A DNA stretch of 64,000 nt. Origin: Tritrichomonas musculus (lineage: Eukaryota; Parabasalia; Tritrichomonadida; Tritrichomonadidae). The position numbers and the translations under genes are program-made. This document shows positions 9,565-18,020 of the stretch, piece after piece. Below the pieces are notes generated by a model that worked only from the letters and a program-made list of their open reading frames with translations, did not search any database and was not told the origin of the DNA. The stretch is taken from the NCBI GenBank assembly GCA_039105265.1, contig JAPFFF010000008.1:5828001-5892000 (forward strand), read 5' to 3'. Every line of letters begins with the position of its first letter. Position 1 is the first letter of the stretch.

Positions 9565-10245
9565 CTAAATTCTTTTCAGTTCAGCCAAGCAATCTGCCAA
9601 AGCATTATCTTCAATAGTTTTCACCGAAGAAGGTACTGAAATTTCCTCAAGTGAAGAGCACGAAGAGAATGCGTAATGAGAAATCAAAATGACTGATTTT
9701 GGAACAGAAAATTCAGTGAGCGCCTTACAACGATAGAACGCGTAACTTCCAATTATTTTTATATGTGATGGCATTTCAAATGTCACTTTTTCCAATGATG
9801 TGCAACCGCTGAAAGCAGAAGATTCGATACTTTCCAAAGAAGAAGGAATTGTTACAGACGAAATCATCTTGCATTCGTAAAAAGCTCTCATTTTTATCAA
9901 AGTTAAAGATTCGGGAAGAGTGACGCCCTTCAAAGAAGTGCAGCGACCGAAAGCGAAGTCTCCGATTTCTTTCAATGATGAAGGAAGAGACAAATTCTCC
10001 AATTTTGAACAATTTCCGAATGCGCAATTTCCGATGTACTTCACTGATGAAGGTATTTTTATTTCTTTCAACGATTTGCAATTATAGAAAGCAAACTTCT
10101 CGATTTCAATTGTATTTGCAGCGAGTGTGACGTTCTCCAAAGAGGTGCAATCTTGGAATGATCCTTCTTTTATTCCAGTGACTGTTGAAGGCAAAACTAT
10201 GTCAACCAACTTGCTGCATCCTTTAAAGCAGAATTTTGGAATCAT
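9565..10245 (-). CDS. BspA-like leucine-rich repeat protein, possibly 5'-truncated
   Basis: 226 residues from the only plausible ATG (complement of 10243-10245). The protein is nine to ten tandem 23-residue BspA/LRR_5 repeats with the pattern F-x-x-C-x-x-L-x-x-(V/I)-x-(L/I)-P-x-S-(V/L)-x-x-I, for example CAFGNCSKLENLSLPSSLKEI. BspA-like proteins are the largest candidate surface or adhesion family of trichomonads. Here there is no signal peptide and no C-terminal membrane anchor, so surface placement is not supported. The frame stays open 31 codons upstream of the ATG without another ATG, and those codons read like an ankyrin repeat (TALRFAAKRYQRDIIDRLL). The gene may therefore be the 3' part of a former ankyrin-LRR fusion; the DUF3447/ankyrin gene lies immediately upstream on the same strand. 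Family call firm, completeness doubtful. Confidence 0.85.
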   Translation of the reverse strand: MIPKFCFKGCSKLVDIVLPSTVTGIKEGSFQDCTSLENVTLAANTIEIEKFAFYNCKSLKEIKIPSSVKYIGNCAFGNCSKLENLSLPSSLKEIGDFAFGRCTSLKGVTLPESLTLIKMRAFYECKMISSVTIPSSLESIESSAFSGCTSLEKVTFEMPSHIKIIGSYAFYRCKALTEFSVPKSVILISHYAFSSCSSLEEISVPSSVKTIEDNALADCLAELKRI

Positions 10246-10338
10246 TATGTCTTGTACTTGTAATAAACGGTCGATAATATCGCGTTGGTATCTTTTTGCA
10301 GCAAATCTCAATGCTGTCGTATTCAAAAAATAAAAGAG
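10246..10338 (-). pseudogene. ankyrin-repeat remnant in frame with the BspA-like gene
   Basis: Between an in-frame TAA (complement of 10339-10341) and the BspA ATG there are 31 sense codons. They include NTTALRFAAKRYQRD and IIDRLLQ, matching the ankyrin pattern TALHxAAxxxxxxIIxxLL. There is no ATG, so as it stands this piece cannot be translated from its own start. Confidence 0.45.
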
Positions 10339-10414
10339 TTAAAAATTTCTTTATTATAAAAAAAAAAAATTAATTTGGAATTCCATTTTCAAAATAATTG
10401 TATATGAAACATGA

Positions 10415-11575
10415 TTAAACAAAAAAGAATTGATTGGAAATATAATCATTAATAATAAGCTGATTTGAAATTGTTGTTATGTTTACATTTACTGTCATTG
10501 AGTCAAGAAGTAGAAAGACAAGTTTATGATAATTAAATTGGCACAGATAAAGAATGATGAATTTGTTGCCAAAATCATCAGGAAAGAACGAATAATTATA
10601 ATAACGAAAGCTGTAATAAAGAACATTTGAATTGTACTTCTCATTCAAGTTTTCCTCCTCAGCACTCTTGTCTAAATAGTTTTCGTGTATGTAGGCAGCA
10701 ATGTCGTTGTGATGGCATTTTATTGACTCGTGAATGCACTCTTCATATGAGCTGTCAGATGGGCTGATTTGATTCTGTTCGAGAAAGTGAATCATATCTG
10801 CATCGTTTGAATGAATTGCATAAAGCCAAAGTGACGGTTTTAACTCAATTTTATTCCTACTCAAAAATTGTAAAATTTGAATCGAACCGTAAAAAGCTGA
10901 GTATTCAATTAATTTCGGATTTTTTCCTATCAAAAATGAATTGGTCTCAAAAATTGACGGTTTAATTGAATAATTCAAATCAAAATTCACCTTGGTAACG
11001 TACGAAATGAATTCTTCAACCGAATCGTTCCGAATCAGTTCACAAATAATTGACTCATTTTCGCCGGTTTGGCGGTTTTTCTCAAAAGTGTCAAATATTT
11101 CTGAATCTATTTCTAAAAGCGAGTTTTTTATATCTTCGCCTTCTTTTTCACTAATTAACGGTTTAATTTCTGGATAAAAATATTTTTCTTCACATTTCAT
11201 GATGATTGAGTCAGCGATAGACTTGTCAATTTGAATAATTTGATTCTGAATAAGATAGAGAAGAAGTCGTTTGTTGTTTTTGAAAATTTCAAAAATATCT
11301 GAATTTGAAAAGGTCTGTTTGATTTGTCCTGATAAACGAGAGAGAAGTTCTTCATTCTTCTGGATGAAGCTCGAATTTCGATGATGGTTTTTAAATATTT
11401 TCGATATTAATTTAAGTAATTCACGGAATTCTCCTTGATCTTCAAGAATTTTCTGACTTTCAATACAATTTATTAATGTTTCAAGATTAGATGTATCATT
11501 GCTTTCATTTTCAATATAAGCTAAAAGATTATTTTGAAGTTCCTTTTTTTGTTCATTATATGCTTGTATACTCAT
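10415..11575 (-). CDS. DUF3447 / ankyrin-type protein
   Basis: 386 residues from the ATG complement of 11573-11575. The N-terminal ~180 residues are helical with the pattern of trichomonad ankyrin proteins (repeated L-x-x-L-I-x and the IFEIFKNNKRLLLYLIQ stretch). Residues about 220-305 match the DUF3447 type: LIEYSAFYGSIQILQFL, then LWLYAIHSNDADMIHFLE, then CIHESIKCHHNDIAAYIHENYL. A degenerate ankyrin unit follows (FIILYLCQFNYHKLVFLLLDS). The protein then ends in ISNQFFFV, earlier than is typical for this family, which normally runs on into further ankyrin repeats. Together with the ankyrin remnant 80 bases downstream, this suggests that the gene once continued. An Inr-like TCATTT lies 6 bases before the ATG. 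The specific partner is unknown. Confidence 0.85.
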   Translation of the reverse strand: MSIQAYNEQKKELQNNLLAYIENESNDTSNLETLINCIESQKILEDQGEFRELLKLISKIFKNHHRNSSFIQKNEELLSRLSGQIKQTFSNSDIFEIFKNNKRLLLYLIQNQIIQIDKSIADSIIMKCEEKYFYPEIKPLISEKEGEDIKNSLLEIDSEIFDTFEKNRQTGENESIICELIRNDSVEEFISYVTKVNFDLNYSIKPSIFETNSFLIGKNPKLIEYSAFYGSIQILQFLSRNKIELKPSLWLYAIHSNDADMIHFLEQNQISPSDSSYEECIHESIKCHHNDIAAYIHENYLDKSAEEENLNEKYNSNVLYYSFRYYNYSFFPDDFGNKFIILYLCQFNYHKLVFLLLDSMTVNVNITTISNQLIINDYISNQFFFV

Positions 11576-11577
11576 TT

Positions 11578-11583
11578 AAATGA
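11578..11583 (-). promoter_or_regulatory. initiator (Inr)-like motif
   Basis: TCATTT on the minus strand, fitting TCAYTW. Its A lies 6 bases before the ATG of the DUF3447/ankyrin gene, supporting that start. Confidence 0.5.
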
Positions 11584-11999
11584 TATAAAAAGGAGCTTTG
11601 TTCTACTGAAATGTGATGTGAAAAATGAATGTTGGCAAAAATCAAAATTTTAACAAAAACTTTTAAAAACAAAAAAATGAATTAAAAAAATGAATTAAAA
11701 AAGTACATATTATAAATGGCAGTCAAATAATAAATAAATATAATAAAATTCAATTTTGAATATGGTTTTGAAAATTTTATATAAACTCACACAAATTTCT
11801 ATGTTTGTATAAGTGTTGTTTTTTCCGATCTACGAAAATAAAAATAATAAAAATATAACTTGTATACATTTTCCAGTCTACCAATAGATAACTCATATAC
11901 GTACTACATATTATGTATGATAAAAATAAAAATGATATGTCAATAGCCTTAAAAAAACACTTTATTATTTTCTTTTGATAAAAAAACAACAATTAACGC
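11584..11999. other. AT-rich spacer
   Basis: Very AT-rich spacer between two minus-strand genes. The only open frame (around 11777-11992, minus) is low-complexity F/I/Y-rich sequence that I regard as chance. No RNA gene was seen. Confidence 0.6.
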
Positions 12000-13172
12000 T
12001 CACTGAAATGTTTCTGGATTAATTTGTTTTGTTGCAATTTTATCCCAATCAATAGTTCGGAAAAAGGGATCTGATTTAATGGTTTCTGTATTGGTGAGTC
12101 TTTGTGATGGATTTTTGTTCATTAATTTACTAATTAATGAAGCAGCATCCTTTGAAATATGGTATGGAAAATAAATCACGCCTTTTTGGATCATTTTTTC
12201 AAGTTGCTCATAATCTACATTATAAAATGGTGGCATTCCGCATAACATTTCGTAAATCAGGCATCCGAAACTATAGAAATCAGCTTCTTTTCTTGGCGTG
12301 CCGAAAATATCTGATTTAATTTCATCTTCAAGTAATTCAGGAGGTATATATAGTAAATCATCTATTTTACTCCCGATTGAAAAAAGGGTTTTAATGCCTG
12401 ATGGACAAATTTTAAGGAAACCTTCATCTATCATGATGTTTTGAGGTTTTAAATATCCAAAATTAACATTGTGCTGATGAAAATATGTGATTGCTAATAA
12501 AATTTGTGATGCATAAAAAGCAGTTAAAGATTCAGTGAATTTTCCTTTTTCTTCAAGAGTTTTAAAAAGAGCATCATCATGAATGTAATCAAAGTATAAG
12601 CAAATTTCATCATCATTAGAAATCAAATAGCGAAGCGAATTAACAAATGGATTCATTGATTGCAAAAATTCTTTTTGTTTATTAATTATTGTTTGTAAAT
12701 CATCGATTTCTAAACTATCTTTATCGTATTTTTTAAGCAAATAAGGTTTGTTTGATGAAGTTTTAATTACTTGTTCAATTGTATATCCATCTTTTGAGAA
12801 AATAGTCTCTTTAGATTCAAAGTCTTCAATCTGAATATTGTTTGAATCTATATCATTATCATCTGTTCGAATCCATCTTTCAATAGTTTCAACCCATGAA
12901 TTTAATTCGTTTGCTGAATCGGCTTGTAGAAATAAAATTCTTTCATCTTTGATATATAGCTTAAAAGCGAAAGGCTTTTTTACTTCAGGGGCTGGTGCAA
13001 CATAATCAACTTTACATAAATTAATTTCTTTTTTTGTTGAATCTGGATCTTCTTTTTGTTTTTTGTATGAAAGAACTTTTCCAACAAGTGTGAAATATCT
13101 TTTTTGCCATGCTTTAAATCCTTTGGCTCCAAGCTTTGATAAGTAACCTTGTTTTGATATATTACTAGACAT
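12000..13172 (-). CDS. PH-domain AGC-type pseudokinase
   Basis: 390 residues. A PH domain fills residues about 7-105 (GYLSKLGAKGFKAWQKRYF, ending in the expected Trp helix NSWVETIERWI), so it probably binds phosphoinositides or membrane. A kinase fold follows at about 130-373, with an AGC-like C-terminal lead (DPFFRTIDWDKI). The layout matches Akt-like trichomonad kinases, but key catalytic residues are gone. The HRD triad reads F-G-Y (238-240) before an intact LKPQN, and the DFG reads P-S-G (257-259). The glycine loop (QVIKTSSNKPY) has no glycines. The beta-3 lysine (K147/148), PPE (277-280 region), D-F-Y-S-F-G and the closing Arg (358) remain. It should therefore be a pseudokinase acting as a scaffold or allosteric partner. 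No frameshift or stop is seen, so the losses look selected or tolerated, not decay. Confidence 0.9.
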   Translation of the reverse strand: MSSNISKQGYLSKLGAKGFKAWQKRYFTLVGKVLSYKKQKEDPDSTKKEINLCKVDYVAPAPEVKKPFAFKLYIKDERILFLQADSANELNSWVETIERWIRTDDNDIDSNNIQIEDFESKETIFSKDGYTIEQVIKTSSNKPYLLKKYDKDSLEIDDLQTIINKQKEFLQSMNPFVNSLRYLISNDDEICLYFDYIHDDALFKTLEEKGKFTESLTAFYASQILLAITYFHQHNVNFGYLKPQNIMIDEGFLKICPSGIKTLFSIGSKIDDLLYIPPELLEDEIKSDIFGTPRKEADFYSFGCLIYEMLCGMPPFYNVDYEQLEKMIQKGVIYFPYHISKDAASLISKLMNKNPSQRLTNTETIKSDPFFRTIDWDKIATKQINPETFQ

Positions 13173-13310
13173 ATGTCTAGTTAAATTAAACTGATAATAG
13201 AATTTTATTTTTATTCAAAATTTTGATAAAATTTAATTAAATTCACACAATTTTTTCTATGAGATAATACATTTTTGGTATGGTTGTATTTGGTAGATTT
13301 ATTTTTTTAA

Positions 13311-14210
13311 ATGGGAAAAACAAAAAGGTATGGAAATGATAAAAGATCCAAAGCAAAGCGATTCGATCAAAAGCAGTCGAATGCACCTCATAAAGATTTT
13401 CCAGTTCGTCTTGCAATGTGGGATTTCGGTCAATGTGATCCAAAACGTTGCTCTGGTGTCAAACTAAAGCGTCTTGGCTATGTACGTATTCTTGGCCTTC
13501 GTGACTCATTTCACGGACTTGTCCTCTCACCAATTGGAACAGAAGTTATATCGCCATCTGATAAAGAATTAATGTTAAATGCAGGGGTTGCTGTTGTAGA
13601 TTGTTCATGGAAACAGCTTGATCATACAAATGTTGCTCAGCTTCGTGCTCGTCATCACAGGCTTCTACCTTATCTTGTTGCATCTAATACAGTTAACTAT
13701 GGAAAACCATGGAGATTAAATTGTGCTGAAGCTTTTGCGGCATGTTTAGCTATTTTTGATATGCAAGAAGCAGCTGAGGAATTAATGAATCAGTTTAAGT
13801 GGGGTCATTCATTTTTTGAAATGAACGGCGGTTTAATAGAACGATATAAAAAATGCAAATCATCAGAAGAAATGATTGCAGTCCAAAATGAAATTTTAGA
13901 TCAGCTAAAAAAGGAAGATGCTGAAGATGATAAGGAGTGGGATCCAATTGTAGATGGAAATCCAAATCGAAGGCCGATGATGTTTCACATGGCTGGAGGA
14001 GATGATGATGATAGTGCTGGTGAAGAAGACAATGCTAATGAAGACGATAATGATGGCAAAAGCAATGCCGATAATGAAGATAATAATGATAATAAAGATA
14101 ATGGTAGTAACGAAGATAATAATAATAATGATAATAAAGATAATGATGACAATGAAGACAATAGTAATGATGATGAAGATAATGGTGGTGATGATGAAGA
14201 CAATGAGTAA
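13311..14210 (+). CDS. TSR3: 18S rRNA aminocarboxypropyltransferase Tsr3
   Basis: 299 residues. Residues about 28-200 carry the Tsr3 signature in order: VRLAMWDFGQCDPKRCSG, GLVLSPIGTEVISPSD, GVAVVDCSWKQLD, RHHRLLPYLVASNTVNYGK, and NCAEAFAACLAI. Tsr3 transfers the 3-amino-3-carboxypropyl group of S-adenosylmethionine to the hypermodified pseudouridine of the small-subunit decoding region late in 40S assembly, acting in the cytoplasm. The first ~25 residues are basic (KTKRYGNDKRSKAKRFD), suitable for RNA contact. The C-terminal ~75 residues are an almost pure D/E/N/K low-complexity tail; yeast and other Tsr3 also carry acidic tails, but the Asn-rich repeat form here looks like microsatellite expansion. 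The catalytic core looks intact and the ATG at 13311 gives the usual N-terminus. Confidence 0.95.
   Translation: MGKTKRYGNDKRSKAKRFDQKQSNAPHKDFPVRLAMWDFGQCDPKRCSGVKLKRLGYVRILGLRDSFHGLVLSPIGTEVISPSDKELMLNAGVAVVDCSWKQLDHTNVAQLRARHHRLLPYLVASNTVNYGKPWRLNCAEAFAACLAIFDMQEAAEELMNQFKWGHSFFEMNGGLIERYKKCKSSEEMIAVQNEILDQLKKEDAEDDKEWDPIVDGNPNRRPMMFHMAGGDDDDSAGEEDNANEDDNDGKSNADNEDNNDNKDNGSNEDNNNNDNKDNDDNEDNSNDDEDNGGDDEDNE
13990..14207 (+). repeat. GAT/AAT-type microsatellite coding the acidic tail
   Basis: Imperfect trinucleotide repeat (mainly gat, gaa, aat) inside TSR3 coding Asp, Glu and Asn. It is in frame and open in several other frames, which produces shadow ORFs on both strands. Confidence 0.8.
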
Positions 14211-15194
14211 TAGTGATAATGAAAATGTGTGATGATATTGTCATAGTTACATTTAACATATTTGCCACGTGCCACAACAAATGTTGCTTAAGGAATGATT
14301 ATATAGTATATCTCGAAAGCTTATAAAAATAAGATGATGAAAGAATTGTTTAATAATTTTATAGTAAATTTCTAATTTTGTTTGCACAAAAATACAAATT
14401 TATTTGATTTTTTTTCGAAAATATGTAAACAAAAAATAGAAATTGGATTTTTTTATTTTTTTCATTCACAGATATTTTGTAGATATAATTATGCATTGTT
14501 TTGCCAATGCAGGAGTTTATAATGTGCTTGCCTACTTTTTGTGAGTGAATTGCTAATCTTTTAATATATTTAAATGTTTGTCGAAAACATTGTTTGAGGC
14601 CTTCTAAATTTACTATCATATGGGATACAATTAAGCTTAGTGGCCTGAAAATAAGTGTAATTCAGCATTAACGACATTAGTCTCAAACTGTAGAAGGAAA
14701 CTTAAAGTATGATGATTGATCAGTAAATCATTAAATACAAAGTTAGAGCATTTTCACTACTATTTTATGATTAATCGTTTATTCCCTCAATCTTCTTTTT
14801 CATATCTAACATCTGGGTTTTATGTCACGATCATATAAATCAAAATAAAGAAAAAATATTGAGTTGATGGATATTCTAATTGGATAAGCTTTCTCTTTAT
14901 TTTTTGGTTCAAATATGATCTAATGGCATGATTCGTAAATATAATATATTTTTGTCAATATCTTTAATGATGCTGTTTCTATATTAATTACTATCATAAT
15001 TAATGATTGATATTGTTTTAGTTAAATATCCGAGATTAACTTTTCATTGATTAATTGAAATTTTAATTTGATTCAATCTCTGTTCTTAACGTACAAAATT
15101 GTCCGTTTATAAATAAATATTATTATGCGTTTATTGAATATTTTCAATGTGATCATTTAAATATTTTCTATAAAAATGAAATTTTGGTAAAAAA
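14211..15194. other. long AT-rich spacer
   Basis: Almost 1 kb without a convincing gene. A minus-strand open frame at 14359-14619 begins plausibly (MIVNLEGLKQCFRQTFKYIK), but it turns into low-complexity sequence and its upstream codons break, so at best it is a relic. A TCATTT motif at 15153-15158 lies about 40 bases before the next gene. A tiny upstream ORF is listed separately. Confidence 0.55.
15176..15190 (+). promoter_or_regulatory. four-codon upstream ORF
   Basis: ATG AAA TTT TGG TAA, ending four bases before the ATG of the next gene. If transcription starts at the TCATTT near 15153, this small ORF lies in the leader and could affect initiation. It may also be chance. Confidence 0.3.
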
Positions 15195-17186
15195 ATGAAT
15201 GGAGAAGATAAAGAAAATTTACAATTTATCGCAATTGTGCCAAACGAAACAGACTTCGAAAAAGGAAATTTTGTAGATGTTAGATCTCCAAATCCTGAAG
15301 ATATCGCGCAGTTTATAGTAAAAGAGTTATCAAGATCAAATCAGATATCAGTCGTTTCTTTTGGCCCACGAACTGTAACTTCGCATTCTTATCTCGTTGG
15401 ACAGGTTTCAGTACTTGATTCGCTTCTTCATTCGTTTGCAGATGCAAAGATTGAAGTCAAAATCGTTCTTCAAAATTCTTCAAGAAAGAGACCTTCTGGT
15501 TCTTCTTCATATTATTCGATTAAACGTAACAATCAAATCGATATTTTAGCGAAAAAAATCCAAGAATTTCCAGAAACAGATTTCATCAAAGTTATTCTTA
15601 AAATTCAAAAATATACGATTATTTTGCTTTCTCTCCCACCATTTATTCCATTTAATAGCAAATTATCAATGAAGTTCATAGTTAACGGTTGGAACGTTTT
15701 AATGAAACCTTCTTCATTTGTCCATACTCGTGCATTTGCATTACTACATTTTGATCCCAATTTACCAATTGAATCAGCAGTTCTCAAATTTTTACCAAAT
15801 GAACCTCGTGAAATCGGAAATCTCGATGAAGAATCTGTTAAATTTGAAGATTCTATCCCAGTTACTGAAGAAGATTCAGAAGAGTACGAAGAAGAATATT
15901 CAGAAGATAACGAATTTCTTTCTAATAATGCAAAATCCAAGCATAAAAAATCAGCCAACGCAGTTAGTAATAACCAAGATAATAATTCTATTAGTGAATC
16001 TGGTATGTATCGAAAGGACAATATGCTTTCTCCTTCACAAGAAGGCAAGGAATCCATTGCTTCATCTCGTCATTCCAGGAGATCCAGAAGATCTACTAAA
16101 TCACAAGATCGCCAATCGAAAGCATCACAAAGGAGTAGAAATGCTCAAGATATAAATAATCAAGATATAAATAATTCGGTTAACGGAGAAGAAGATCAAT
16201 TAAGTACAAGTGATTATCCAAAACAGAGCCAAAATAGAGATAAAAATAATGATGAATATGAAGAAGAATTAAACGAACAAGATACATCACAAAGTAAACC
16301 AGAAATGAAGAAAGGAGGTAAGAAATCTAGACAAAAGAAAATAATTCGTAAGAAGAAAGCAAAGCAAACAATAAACGTCCAACAACTTCTTGACACAGAC
16401 AACAGAAATGCCCAAAATGGTGAATCTGAAAGTTCAATCCCCACAGAATCAAATCTCAATGATTTATATGATGAAGAAGAAGAAAGTCTCAACTCGATTG
16501 AAGTCCAAATTCATCAATTTGTCTCCAATTTGCAACTTAATATTCCTGTTTTAACTGATACTTCTGTTTTTTCAACTCTTTTCCAGCAATTATTTTATGA
16601 GAGATGGAAATCTGGTATTTTAAGCCGATGTAGAAATGATTTGGCATCCCTTCGAAATCAGATAAAAGAACGTTCTACTGATGAGATAGCTAGACTGCGT
16701 CAGCTTGTTAGCTCACGTGATATGACTATGCTAATTGAAATAGAAGAGAAACAAATGCGAGCTTTAGAAAGCAAAACAGTAGAGACTATTCAACAAGTTA
16801 TGGAAATGCGTTTATCAAATTTTGCAGAAGTTCCACAGAAAAGCTTATTAAAGAATCTTCAAATATTATGCGGTGATAATGTTACATTTAACAAGCAGCT
16901 TCGTGAAAAGCGTGCTGAAACAAGACAGCAAATAATTGAATTACGTATTTTGCAGTTTTCTCGAATGGAGAAAATGCAAGATTATCATAATAAAGTTGAA
17001 GAACTTGAAATGGCAGCATCAGGACAAGCAAGATATGAAAAAGCACTTGCTGACCTAAACAAAGTTGATCAAGAAAAGAAGAAGCTTGAGGCTGATCGTG
17101 AAGCGCTTTTGAAACAGAGAGAAAAGGTCATGGCAATGCTTGAGGCGAAGAAACTAAAAATTTCGACCGGTACAAAGAAAAAATAG
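15195..17186 (+). CDS. coiled-coil protein of unknown function
   Basis: 663 residues; I do not recognise the family. Residues about 1-205 look globular with alternating strands and helices. The stretch DIAQFIVKELSRSNQISVVSFGP faintly recalls the Alba/SpoVS fold (helix then beta strand), but the match is too short to rely on. Residues about 207-225 are strongly acidic (EEDSEEYEEEYSED). Residues 225-430 are a charged, disordered-looking stretch rich in S, N, R and K, with basic clusters (RHSRRSRRSTKS; KKGGKKSRQKKIIRKKKAK) that could act as nuclear-localisation or nucleic-acid-binding patches. Residues about 435-663 are helical and coiled-coil-like, ending in a lysine-rich tail. No membrane segment or signal peptide is seen. 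The gene looks intact and full length. Confidence 0.85.
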   Translation: MNGEDKENLQFIAIVPNETDFEKGNFVDVRSPNPEDIAQFIVKELSRSNQISVVSFGPRTVTSHSYLVGQVSVLDSLLHSFADAKIEVKIVLQNSSRKRPSGSSSYYSIKRNNQIDILAKKIQEFPETDFIKVILKIQKYTIILLSLPPFIPFNSKLSMKFIVNGWNVLMKPSSFVHTRAFALLHFDPNLPIESAVLKFLPNEPREIGNLDEESVKFEDSIPVTEEDSEEYEEEYSEDNEFLSNNAKSKHKKSANAVSNNQDNNSISESGMYRKDNMLSPSQEGKESIASSRHSRRSRRSTKSQDRQSKASQRSRNAQDINNQDINNSVNGEEDQLSTSDYPKQSQNRDKNNDEYEEELNEQDTSQSKPEMKKGGKKSRQKKIIRKKKAKQTINVQQLLDTDNRNAQNGESESSIPTESNLNDLYDEEEESLNSIEVQIHQFVSNLQLNIPVLTDTSVFSTLFQQLFYERWKSGILSRCRNDLASLRNQIKERSTDEIARLRQLVSSRDMTMLIEIEEKQMRALESKTVETIQQVMEMRLSNFAEVPQKSLLKNLQILCGDNVTFNKQLREKRAETRQQIIELRILQFSRMEKMQDYHNKVEELEMAASGQARYEKALADLNKVDQEKKKLEADREALLKQREKVMAMLEAKKLKISTGTKKK

Positions 17187-17400
17187 TAATATTTGAAACT
17201 AAAATTAAGCTTTTTAATTTAATTTTATAAAATTCTTATCTTATTCAGTCTGTTTTAAAAAAAATATGATTATTGACTAGATATGTTATTTTCTAATTCT
17301 CGAGATCGATAATAGATTTTATTTCTGATATCGATAAATGAAATGTATGCTGATACTGGAGACCAATTTCAGAGATCAAGTATTTTTTTCATTGATTTTG

Positions 17401-17773
17401 ATAAACTAAGTTTTTTAATTATTACCTTATTCACAAAAAAATTGAGAGTTTTTATTTCAAATTTTCTATGAGTCTTCAGAAAGTAGGACGATAAGTAGGG
17501 ACAAATTATTTTTTTTAAAATACCATATCTTTCAATTTTGAGAAGATGAAAATAAAAAAAAAGAATATAAAAAAGTTTTTTATTCAGGAAAAATACCTTT
17601 TAAATAGCTTTGGGAGCCTTTGAGGGCTAAGCCCAATTGGTTAAGGTAATAGCGGGAGCCTCGACCTGAAATGAATGAAGGTATTCATGCCTTAATAACT
17701 TAAAAAAAAATATTTAGCTTTATTCAAATTTGAGAGGACGATAAGAAGGGACAAATTAAAAAACTTAGTTTAT
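17401..17773. mobile_element. 373-bp element with 20-bp terminal inverted repeats (MITE-like)
   Basis: Bases 17401-17420 (ATAAACTAAGTTTTTTAATT) are the exact reverse complement of 17754-17773. The interior has no ORF. It holds two direct copies of a 23-base motif (GGACGATAAG then T or A then AGGGACAAATTA) at 17486-17508 and 17736-17758, and between them a tRNA-like stretch. A short non-coding element with inverted ends fits a MITE, but I see no clear target-site duplication and the repeat is AT-rich. Confidence 0.4.
17622..17692 (+). other. tRNA-like stretch (A-box and weak B-box)
   Basis: GGCTAAGCCCAATTGGTTAAG resembles a Pol III A box and D arm, and GGTATTCATGCC some 50 bases later is a poor B-box match. 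The acceptor ends do not pair and no anticodon arm forms, so it is not a tRNA gene. It could be a tRNA-derived relic. Confidence 0.25.
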
Positions 17774-18020
17774 AACTAAACTTTTTGATAAATATATGAT
17801 CGTAATATGTTTGGTATGAAAAAATAAAAATGTGTGTATTTTTTTGATTTTAGCAATAAAGCAAACATATATGCATTATATTATTTATTTTTAATTATTT
17901 TTAAAATACCTTTGAAAAAAAGAAATTAGCTTGACAAATAGAGAAACATAATATTGGTGATAAAATTCGCAAATACTGACTTTAACATCAAAAATAGATG
18001 CATGAATTCCAAATAATTAG
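17774..18020. other. AT-rich sequence, nothing supported
   Basis: Continuation of the AT-rich spacer after the inverted-repeat element. No ORF, RNA or promoter motif that I can support. Confidence 0.5.

Noticed and set aside
11777-11992. Minus-strand F/I/Y-rich ORF of 71 codons
   Set aside because: Composition is what AT-rich spacer gives by chance; there is no Inr and no recognisable pattern.
13985-14280. Serine/leucine-rich and histidine/tyrosine-rich minus-strand frames and a methionine-rich plus frame
   Set aside because: Shadows of the GAT/AAT repeat that codes the acidic tail of Tsr3.
14359-14619. Minus-strand ORF of 86 codons
   Set aside because: Starts plausibly but becomes AT-driven low complexity, has no Inr, and its surroundings do not support a gene. 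Kept only as a possible relic in the spacer note.
17622-17692. A tRNA gene
   Set aside because: Only the A-box and D-arm region fits. The acceptor stem does not pair and there is no anticodon arm.
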